NCBI GenBank assembly: GCA_003217965.1 | Contig: QHNB01000107.1 | Location: 1-5,756, forward strand | Direction: 5' to 3' | Origin: Verrucomicrobiota bacterium | GTDB taxonomy: Bacteria; Verrucomicrobiota; Verrucomicrobiia; Chthoniobacterales; UBA10450 | Length of the DNA: 5,756 bases | Shown: positions 1-4,891 of the stretch, in pieces | How the letters are laid out: each line of letters begins with the position of its first letter | How positions within the stretch are numbered: position 1 is the stretch's first letter | Translations under genes and position numbers: made by a program | The notes under the pieces: generated by a model | The model's database searches: none | Seen by the model: the letters and a program-made list of their open reading frames with translations, nothing else | What the model was told of the DNA's origin: nothing

Positions 1-196
1 TGACCGGAAGGAGAACCGGTCCGGCAAAAATCGCGCAACTATATGCTGCGATGATGGCAACAATCCGCGTCAACTGCCGTGTTAACCCGATTCGCCAACC
101 ATGCAGGACCTCGAGAATCAGGATTACGACAGCAAAGGAGAGAAACGCGAGTTGCCAGGCGGATGAGCCGGCGATCGGCGGCACAGTGGGATTCAC
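1..196 (-). CDS. CvpA-like integral membrane protein, N-terminal part (runs off the window)
   Basis: This reading frame begins at a GTG (196-194) and stays open to the window edge, giving 65 residues. The GTG overlaps the aroC stop codon as GTGA, an arrangement typical of translational coupling; I see no separate ribosome binding site. Visible features are a hydrophobic segment at about residues 13-31, a short basic loop at 32-45 with the motif GWRIGLTRQLTR, and a second hydrophobic segment at about 46-65. A transmembrane helix followed by a G-x-R-x-G-basic loop and another helix is the N-terminal pattern of the CvpA (colicin V production) family, inner-membrane proteins of poorly defined role. 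The family call is by pattern only. A different small multi-pass membrane protein is possible. The real gene product is expected to be longer, with more helices left of the window. Confidence 0.6.
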   Translation of the reverse strand, partial: MNPTVPPIAGSSAWQLAFLSFAVVILILEVLHGWRIGLTRQLTRIVAIIAAYSCAIFAGPVLLPV

Positions 197-1284
197 GCGC
201 GCGGGAAATCAATCGCGCGTTGTCGCAATGCGTGATCACATAGGACGAGCGCGGTCATGGCTTCAACCATGGGGACCGCGCGCGGTAGAACGCAGGGATC
301 ATGTCGGCCCCGCGCGCGCAATGTCGTGGTTTGACCGCTGGTGGTAACCGTCCTTTGCTCTCGCGCGATTGTAGCAGTCGGTTTGAACGCAACACGGAAA
401 TAAATCTCTTCGCCATTGGCGATTCCACCCTGAATCCCGCCGGAGAAATTTGTTTCCGTGACGATGCGATTCTCGCGTTTTTCGAAAGGATCGTTGTGTT
501 CCGAACCCCGCATCCGCGTCGCGGCAAATCCGGAGCCGATTTCGAATCCTTTGGTTGCTGGCAAGCTCAACATTCCTTTTGCGAGATCAGCTTCCAATTT
601 ATCGAAAACGGGCGCGCCCAAACCGATGGGAACGTTTCGTGCCACGCATTCGATCGTTCCGCCGAGGGAATCGCCCTCCGTCCTGGTTTTTTCGATCAGC
701 TCGATGATCTTGGCCGACGCATTTTCATCCGGGCACCGAACGATACTCTGCTCGACCGAGTCGACCCTCACAGTTCCGCGGTCGATCGAGGCGGCGATCT
801 CGTGGACCTGCACCACATAGGCGACGATTTCGATTTTCGGAAATAGAGTTACGAGAACGCGGCGGGCAACCGCGCCGGCGGCCACGCGACCCACTGTCTC
901 GCGTGCCGAGGCACGACCGCCGCCCTGCCAATTTCGGATCCCGTATTTCGCTTCGTAGGTGAAATCGGCGTGCGAGGGCCGCCAGGTTTCGCGCATCGAT
1001 TCATATGCCTCTGGCTGCGCATCTTCGTTGCGCACCAAAATTGCGATGGGTGTGCCCAGGGTCTGCCCTTCGAACACACCGGACAAAATTTCAGCTCGAT
1101 CAGGTTCTTTTCGCTGTGTCGTGATTTTGCTTTGTCCCGGACGACGACGATCCAGTTCGCCTTGAATATCAGAATCGGACAGGGCAATTCGCGGCGGACA
1201 ACCATCAATCACGACTCCGACACCACCTCCGTGCGATTCGCCGAACGTGGTGACGCGAAAAAGGTGGCCGAACGTATTTCCCAT
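193..1284 (-). CDS. aroC: Chorismate synthase
   Basis: This 363-residue enzyme catalyses the last shikimate-pathway step, trans-elimination of phosphate from 5-enolpyruvylshikimate-3-phosphate to give chorismate in the cytoplasm, using reduced FMN. The length is normal for bacteria. All three family signatures are present: GESHGGGVGVVIDG at residues 15-28 with catalytic His18; GGRASARETVGRVAAGAV at 122-139; and GRHDPCVLPRAVPMVEAM at 326-343 with catalytic Asp329. A second conserved histidine is His105 in RPSHAD, and the RRRPGQ loop is at 46-51. SGGIQGG at 281-287 is also intact. The ATG is the first possible start, because an in-frame TGA lies four codons upstream; only a weak AGG or GAG can serve as ribosome binding site. 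Its stop overlaps the next gene (CvpA-like). It lies 145 nt downstream of the gamma-lyase gene and may be read from the same transcript or from a weak local promoter. There is no sign of decay. Confidence 0.97.
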   Translation of the reverse strand: MGNTFGHLFRVTTFGESHGGGVGVVIDGCPPRIALSDSDIQGELDRRRPGQSKITTQRKEPDRAEILSGVFEGQTLGTPIAILVRNEDAQPEAYESMRETWRPSHADFTYEAKYGIRNWQGGGRASARETVGRVAAGAVARRVLVTLFPKIEIVAYVVQVHEIAASIDRGTVRVDSVEQSIVRCPDENASAKIIELIEKTRTEGDSLGGTIECVARNVPIGLGAPVFDKLEADLAKGMLSLPATKGFEIGSGFAATRMRGSEHNDPFEKRENRIVTETNFSGGIQGGIANGEEIYFRVAFKPTATIAREQRTVTTSGQTTTLRARGRHDPCVLPRAVPMVEAMTALVLCDHALRQRAIDFPRA

Positions 1285-1292
1285 CCTGTGTC

Positions 1293-1320
1293 ATTCTCAA
1301 CGGACTAAAGAATCTCTCAA
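1293..1320 (-). promoter_or_regulatory. Weak candidate promoter in the gap before aroC
   Basis: The minus strand reads TTGAGA (1320-1315), a 16-nt spacer and GAGAAT (1298-1293), which is 5/6 and 4/6 of the sigma-70 consensus. The -10 box ends only 8 nt before the aroC ATG, so transcription would start at or next to the start codon and give a leaderless message. The rest of the 145-nt gap (1285-1429) has only a weak AGCC-GGCAC-GGCT hairpin without a T-run, and no clear terminator for the upstream gene. Chance is a real alternative; readthrough from upstream is equally plausible. Confidence 0.25.
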
Positions 1321-1429
1321 CCACGAACGGATGCATTCGTCGTAACGAAGCTTCAGGCGATCCGACTCGTCGCCAATTCGTACACAGTGAGAGCCGTGCC
1401 GGCTGCGATTCCGCCTAACCTGGAGATCC

Positions 1430-2590
1430 TTATACGGCAGCCAGGGCTGCCTCCAGATCGTCGATCAAATCTCGCACGCTTTCGATGCCGACCGAAAGTC
1501 GCACGAGTGAATCGGTGATACCGAGCTCGGCACGTTGCTCGGGCGGAATTGAACCGTGAGTCATAATTGCCGGATGGTTAATCAGGCTTTCAACGCCGCC
1601 CAAACTCTCTGCGAGCGAGAAGAGATGGGTGTTTTCCAAAAATCGCCTCGTTCCGGCAAGATCGGTCTTTAAGACAATCGTGACCATTCCGCCGAAACCG
1701 CGCATCTGCTGCCGTGCGAGATCGTGCTGAGGATGTGATTTCAGCCCTGGATAACTGACCGATGCAATCTTTGGCTGTTCCTCGAGCCAGCGTGCGATCT
1801 CGAGAGCGTTGGCACAATGCCGTTCCATTCGCAGCGCCAGCGTTTTCAATCCGCGAAGAGCCAGAAAACTGTCGAACGGACCGGCGATTGCGCCTACTGC
1901 GTTCTGCAAGAACGCAATTCGATCAGCCAGCTCCTTGTTTTCCCCAACTACGACCACGCCGCCGACCATATCGGAGTGGCCGTTCAGATATTTTGTCGCG
2001 GAATGGATCACCATATCGAATCCGGATTCAATCGGACGCTGGAGCCATGGGCTGGCGAAAGTATTATCGGAAACGCTCAGAATTTTTCGCTCACGCGCGA
2101 TCTTGGCGATCGCCTCGATGTCGATCAGCTTCAGCAGCGGGTTGCTTGGAGTTTCAATCCAAACCATACGCGTGTTCGGCTTGATTGCTTTCTCCAAGCA
2201 CGAGGCGTCGGTCAGATCGAGGAAGGTGAAATCGAGATTGGCAGAACGACGACGGACTTTTTCGAACAGCCGGAAAGTGCCGCCGTAGAGGTCGTCGCTG
2301 ACCACGATATGCGAGCCGCTGTCGAGGGCGTCGAGGGTAGTCGCCATGGCGGCAAGCCCAGAGGCAAAAGCCCAACCCCGCGAGCCACTTTCGAGATCGG
2401 CAATGCAACGCTCATAAGCCAGTCGCGTCGGATTGATGGAACGCGAGTAATCGTAACCCTTATGTTTACCTGGACTTTCCTGCACGTAAGTCGAAGTCGC
2501 ATAGATTGGCGTCATGATCGCACCGGTCGAAGGATCAGGTTGCTGTCCGGCGTGAACAACGCGCGTAGCCAAATCGTAGGATTTTTTCAT
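1430..2590 (-). CDS. Cystathionine gamma-lyase / gamma-synthase family PLP enzyme
   Basis: This 386-residue cytoplasmic enzyme belongs to the Cys/Met-metabolism PLP family (fold type I aminotransferase-like). The Schiff-base lysine is Lys200 in SATKYLNGHSDMVGG (197-211). Other expected residues are Tyr48 and Arg50 in YDYSRSINPTR (46-56), Tyr102 in DDLYGG, Asp175 in SVSDNTFASP, and carboxylate-binding Ser329 and Arg364. Glu334 in SLGGVESL occupies the position held by the glutamate of gamma-lyases and gamma-synthases. These two activities cannot be told apart from sequence by eye. Because the next gene upstream is cystathionine beta-synthase, I infer a gamma-lyase that cleaves cystathionine to cysteine, 2-oxobutyrate and ammonia, completing reverse transsulfuration. 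Methionine synthesis from O-acyl-homoserine (MetB) remains possible, as does dual activity. The ATG at 2590 starts MKKSYDLATRVVHAG, the usual family N-terminus; the ribosome binding site is poor. It follows the CBS gene after 83 nt. Confidence 0.93.
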   Translation of the reverse strand: MKKSYDLATRVVHAGQQPDPSTGAIMTPIYATSTYVQESPGKHKGYDYSRSINPTRLAYERCIADLESGSRGWAFASGLAAMATTLDALDSGSHIVVSDDLYGGTFRLFEKVRRRSANLDFTFLDLTDASCLEKAIKPNTRMVWIETPSNPLLKLIDIEAIAKIARERKILSVSDNTFASPWLQRPIESGFDMVIHSATKYLNGHSDMVGGVVVVGENKELADRIAFLQNAVGAIAGPFDSFLALRGLKTLALRMERHCANALEIARWLEEQPKIASVSYPGLKSHPQHDLARQQMRGFGGMVTIVLKTDLAGTRRFLENTHLFSLAESLGGVESLINHPAIMTHGSIPPEQRAELGITDSLVRLSVGIESVRDLIDDLEAALAAV

Positions 2591-2600
2591 ATGGAATCGC

Positions 2601-2666
2601 TCAGGAAGCCAGGAGAGCAGAAAGAGTAACTAATCCAAAAGATTTCCTGCGTTCCTGCTTTCCTCA
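2601..2666. repeat. Imperfect inverted repeat (AGGA-rich) between the two transsulfuration genes
   Basis: The arms 2601-2627 and 2640-2666 match in 18 of 27 positions when one is reverse complemented, around a 12-nt spacer. As minus-strand RNA this gives a hairpin with blocks of 5, 5 and 7 consecutive pairs (the last block includes one G-U) separated by 2x2 internal loops. Each arm also contains direct repeats of CAGGA-like units. It fills most of the 83-nt gap between the CBS stop and the gamma-lyase start, with no T-run, so it is not a standard terminator. It could be a copy of a dispersed intergenic repeat, a processing or stabilising hairpin in the bicistronic message, or a relic. The inverted repeat is seen directly; any role is inference. 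Confidence 0.55.
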
Positions 2667-2673
2667 GGTATTT

Positions 2674-4107
2674 CTAGCTGAATTCCCGTTCGACCGGTGA
2701 TTTCGGCATGTGGCGGCGTAAATACGAGAGCAGATCTGTGCGCGTGATCAGCCCGAGAAATTTATCGTCATCCATTACGATGGCGACGCGGCCGCGATCA
2801 AACACTCCGAGCAGATCCTTGATCTTGGCACTTGGGGGCAGCGTCTCGAGTCGATCGGTCATTGCGCGCTGGACTTCATCATTAAAATGCGAGGCATCCC
2901 GATGGACCTTCACCAGAATGTCCGATTCGTCGATAATACCGACCACCCGCCCGCTGCTATCGACCACGGGCAATTGCGAAACGTCGGCCGTCCGCATCCG
3001 CTTGAAGGCGGTGGCGAGGGTGTCGTCGGGTGCGGTGGTGACAACCTCGCCTTCTTCGTAGCGATGGAGAATCAAATCGCTCAGATCACCGTGCGGTGGA
3101 CGGATGGTAAACCCTTGCTCCGCCATCCAGACATCGTTGAACATTTTCGAGAGATATTTGTTGCCGCTGTCGCAGACAAAAGTGACGACCCGTTTCGGTT
3201 TAGTTTGCTGCCGGCAATAGCGAAGAGCCCCTGCTAGGAGGGTGCCGGTAGAGGAGCCGGCCAGAATGCCTTCTTTCCGCAAGAGTTCACGCGCGGTAGC
3301 GAAGCTATCCGTGTCATCAATTTCGAAAGCATCAGTAATGAATGACATGTCGGCATTGTCAGGAACGAAATCTTCCCCGATCCCTTCGACCGCCCAGCTC
3401 CCGGATTCGACCAGCTTCCCCGTTTTCACCCATTCGTAAAGAATCGAGCCGGTCGGATCAGCCAGAATCATTTCCACGCCGCGCCGAGGCTTCACGCGAT
3501 TAAAGAACCGACCCAAACCGGTAAGAGTACCGCCGGAGCCGACGCCGACAACGAGAGTGTCCACGTCATGCCGCATTTGCTCCCAAATTTCGGGGCCGGT
3601 TGATCGCTCGTGCGCGAGCGGGTTCGCCGGATTCGCGAATTGGTTGACGTAAAATCCGCCTGGGATTTCCTCGGCTAATCGCGCTGCGATATCCTGGTAG
3701 TAATCGGGATGACCGCGCGTAACATCGGACCGAGTCAGTCGAACTTCGGCGCCAAGGGCACGGACATGGGCGATTTTCTCCTGCGACATTTTGTCGGGAA
3801 TGACGAGAATGATTCGATAGCCTTTCGCTGCCGCGACTAGGGCAAGCCCGAGCCCGGTGTTGCCGGCGGTGGCTTCGATGATCGTGCCGCCGGGCGCGAG
3901 TTGACCGTCCCGCTCCGCTGCTTCAACCATCGCCAGTGCGACCCGGTCTTTTATCGAGCCAGTCGGATTTTGATTTTCTAGTTTAAGGAACAAGTGACAA
4001 GGTCCGGTGTCGATTCGCGTCACTTCGACCAGTGGCGTGTCACCGATGAGCGAGAGAATGGCCGGCGGTTTCTCCGAACTGAAGGGCGAAAGTGCGGCGA
4101 GCGTCAT
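2674..4107 (-). CDS. cbs: Cystathionine beta-synthase with C-terminal CBS-domain pair
   Basis: This 477-residue cytoplasmic PLP enzyme (fold type II) condenses serine with homocysteine to cystathionine, the first step of reverse transsulfuration. The PLP lysine is Lys53 in NPTGSIKDR; the substrate loop is EATAGNTGLG (78-87); the phosphate-binding loop is GVGSGGTLTG (188-197); Ser314 in CDSGNKYLSKMFND is at the pyridine-nitrogen position. EGIGEDFVP (241-249) resembles CBS rather than O-acetylserine sulfhydrylases, which usually read GIGxGFIP. Two CBS domains follow at about 350-402 and 413-465, a regulatory module that binds adenosyl ligands in relatives. The N-terminal haem-binding segment of animal CBS is absent. 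I chose the ATG at 4107 because it overlaps the upstream stop as ATGA. A GTG eight codons further up (4131) is an alternative giving 485 residues. A CBS-domain cysteine synthase is the main alternative function. The adjacent gamma-lyase gene supports the call. Confidence 0.93.
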   Translation of the reverse strand: MTLAALSPFSSEKPPAILSLIGDTPLVEVTRIDTGPCHLFLKLENQNPTGSIKDRVALAMVEAAERDGQLAPGGTIIEATAGNTGLGLALVAAAKGYRIILVIPDKMSQEKIAHVRALGAEVRLTRSDVTRGHPDYYQDIAARLAEEIPGGFYVNQFANPANPLAHERSTGPEIWEQMRHDVDTLVVGVGSGGTLTGLGRFFNRVKPRRGVEMILADPTGSILYEWVKTGKLVESGSWAVEGIGEDFVPDNADMSFITDAFEIDDTDSFATARELLRKEGILAGSSTGTLLAGALRYCRQQTKPKRVVTFVCDSGNKYLSKMFNDVWMAEQGFTIRPPHGDLSDLILHRYEEGEVVTTAPDDTLATAFKRMRTADVSQLPVVDSSGRVVGIIDESDILVKVHRDASHFNDEVQRAMTDRLETLPPSAKIKDLLGVFDRGRVAIVMDDDKFLGLITRTDLLSYLRRHMPKSPVEREFS

Positions 4108-4604
4108 TTCGTGTCGTTTTTGTGGGACCACTCGGACCGGCTGTCTTCGAGAAATTGCTGCAAGACGGGAAACCGGATCTCGCCGTAATTGAGCGCGTAG
4201 CGCAAGTCACCGCCTTTGTAGATCCAAGTTGTTGGGATCCACGAAACAGGGAGTCCGGCGAATTGCTTGATTTTGTCGCCCGTGCGCGGGCCAGGATCCG
4301 CCGTAACCGTGACGTTTAGTTGCTGGGCAAGTTGGTACTTTTCGAGAATGGCGCGCCCGTCCTCGCCGTTGTTCCAGACCGAGACGAAAATGAATTTCGT
4401 TGTGGGATTCTCTCCCACGGTTTTCAGCCAACCGCCGCTCTTCAATTCCGCCTGGCAGTTCGAACACCATGGCGCCCACAAATGCACCACGGTCAGATTC
4501 CCTGACTTGATCGCATCGAGCACTTGCTGCTCCACCGGAGAAGCAATGGAAATCGCCCCGGTTCCTGTAAGAACCGTGAAGACAAGGGCTGCAATTTTTT
4601 TCAT
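4104..4604 (-). CDS. Secreted thioredoxin-fold protein (TlpA/ResA-like) with CSNC active site
   Basis: This is a 166-residue protein. The N-terminus MKKIAALVFTVLTGTGAISIA looks like a Sec signal peptide (two lysines, then a hydrophobic stretch, cleavage probably near residues 21-23). There is no lipobox cysteine, so a soluble periplasmic protein is likely. The thioredoxin fold is shown by VVHLWAPWCSNCQAEL (39-54) with redox cysteines Cys47 and Cys50, and by the cis-proline loop SWIPTTWIY (121-129, Pro124). It should reduce or isomerise disulfides outside the cytoplasm; the substrate is unknown. The frame is open upstream to a TTG at 4742, but a strong promoter (4664-4636) lies inside that extension, and only the ATG at 4604 gives a signal peptide. 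No clear Shine-Dalgarno sequence precedes it. The stop overlaps the CBS start (ATGA), so the two are probably co-translated. Family is fairly sure, exact subfamily is not. Confidence 0.85.
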   Translation of the reverse strand: MKKIAALVFTVLTGTGAISIASPVEQQVLDAIKSGNLTVVHLWAPWCSNCQAELKSGGWLKTVGENPTTKFIFVSVWNNGEDGRAILEKYQLAQQLNVTVTADPGPRTGDKIKQFAGLPVSWIPTTWIYKGGDLRYALNYGEIRFPVLQQFLEDSRSEWSHKNDTK

Positions 4605-4635
4605 GCGAGAAATACGGCGATGCGCCGGTTGAATC

Positions 4636-4664
4636 ATTATCGAAGAAAATGATGCCGGACTCAA
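4636..4664 (-). promoter_or_regulatory. Candidate sigma-70-type promoter for the thioredoxin-cbs operon
   Basis: The minus strand has TTGAGT (4664-4659), a 17-nt spacer and GATAAT (4641-4636), matching the consensus at 4/6 and 5/6 with ideal spacing. Transcription would begin near 4629, about 25 nt before the ATG at 4604. Its position supports the shorter start chosen for that gene, because longer versions would begin upstream of or inside the promoter. Not tested experimentally; the match is by eye. Confidence 0.6.
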
Positions 4665-4693
4665 GAGTTGCCGCAGCGGCATCGGAGACGACG

Positions 4694-4714
4694 TGCTGTC
4701 GTGACCAGACAGCA
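4694..4714. repeat. Perfect inverted repeat TGCTGTC-N7-GACAGCA
   Basis: Two perfect 7-bp arms (4694-4700 and 4708-4714) flank the 7-nt GTGACCA. The element lies between the two divergent promoters, centred about 75 bp upstream of the leftward start site and about 88 bp upstream of the rightward one. This suits a dimeric regulator's operator, though I do not recognise the site. A competing stem ACGAC/GTCGT (4688-4702) overlaps it, so it could instead be part of an RNA fold. Chance cannot be excluded. Confidence 0.4.
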
Positions 4715-4727
4715 GAGGCCAAGGTGG

Positions 4728-4745
4728 AGCTTGCCGCCGCAAGCT
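4728..4745. repeat. Perfect inverted repeat AGCTTGC-CGCC-GCAAGCT
   Basis: Two perfect 7-bp arms (4728-4734 and 4739-4745) flank a 4-nt CGCC centre, just upstream of the rpsA candidate -35 box at 4757. There is no T-run on either strand, so it is not an intrinsic terminator. It may be a regulator site for rpsA or a short extragenic palindrome. The symmetry is seen directly; a role is inferred. Confidence 0.4.
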
Positions 4746-4756
4746 GTGGGTGGCAG

Positions 4757-4785
4757 TTGACCTGCTCTCGCAGAACGCCTAATGT
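4757..4785 (+). promoter_or_regulatory. Candidate sigma-70-type promoter for rpsA
   Basis: TTGACC (4757-4762) and TAATGT (4780-4785) are separated by exactly 17 nt. The -35 box matches 5/6. The -10 box matches only 3/6 but keeps the first T, the A and the final T, the most conserved positions. The predicted start near 4792 leaves a leader of about 100 nt before the rpsA ATG. It faces away from the thioredoxin-cbs promoter about 90 bp to the left, so this is a divergent control region. Confidence 0.5.
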
Positions 4786-4790
4786 GGGCT

Positions 4791-4891
4791 CCCGTTTCCG
4801 CTGGCCTGGCGGCGGTCTCGGGCCGTCAATCATGCGACGATCGGAGATCGCCGCTGCAGCGTGACGCGCCTGAAGGAGGCGTTTTTATTTT
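4791..4891 (+). promoter_or_regulatory. Structured 5' leader of rpsA: three successive hairpins
   Basis: Three stem-loops can be drawn in order. The first is CCCG (4791-4794) with CGGG (4819-4822), enclosing CCGC (4798-4801) with GCGG (4809-4812). The second is GCG-A-CGATC with GATCG-C-CGC (4834-4854): 8 bp, one A-C mismatch and a GGA triloop. The third is CGCC with GGCG (4867-4881) around the loop TGAAGGA. A T/A-rich single-stranded stretch follows up to the ATG. In Escherichia coli the rpsA leader also folds into several hairpins and mediates repression by S1; a parallel here is inference. A palindrome CGCTGCAGCG (4852-4861) could compete with the second hairpin. Confidence 0.45.
4867..4890 (+). 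promoter_or_regulatory. rpsA: rpsA ribosome binding site inside a terminator-like hairpin
   Basis: The Shine-Dalgarno AAGGAGG (4873-4879) is strong but sits 12 nt before the ATG, longer than the usual 5-9. Its last two bases belong to the 3' arm of a 4-bp stem CGCC/GGCG (a G-U pair could make 5), and the rest lies in the loop. The stem is followed at once by TTTTTATTTT, the shape of a short intrinsic terminator. The same element could therefore present or hide the ribosome site, or attenuate transcription. The stem is short, so the effect may be small. Confidence 0.5.

Noticed and set aside
301..846. 181-codon open frame on the plus strand
   Set aside because: It is antisense to aroC and its translation has no recognisable family features; there is no ribosome site.
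1333..1351. Small hairpin TTCGT-CGTA-ACGAA between the gamma-lyase gene and aroC
   Set aside because: Only 5 bp, no T-run, and flanking bases do not extend the stem; too weak to call a terminator.
1817..2629. Long open frame of 270 codons on the plus strand
   Set aside because: It lies entirely antisense to the well-conserved gamma-lyase gene and shows no domain or motif; it is a shadow of high-GC codon use.
4605..4742. N-terminal extension of the thioredoxin frame up to a TTG
   Set aside because: The extension has no signal-peptide character and covers a strong promoter; the ATG at 4604 gives a proper signal peptide.
4670..4860. Possible 6S RNA, SRP RNA or riboswitch, suggested by a long-range stem GCAGCGGC/GCCGCTGC and several hairpins
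   Set aside because: No diagnostic conserved sequence of 6S, SRP, RNase P, tmRNA, cobalamin or SAM riboswitches could be found on either strand; the long-range match could be chance in GC-rich DNA. An Infernal/Rfam scan would decide.
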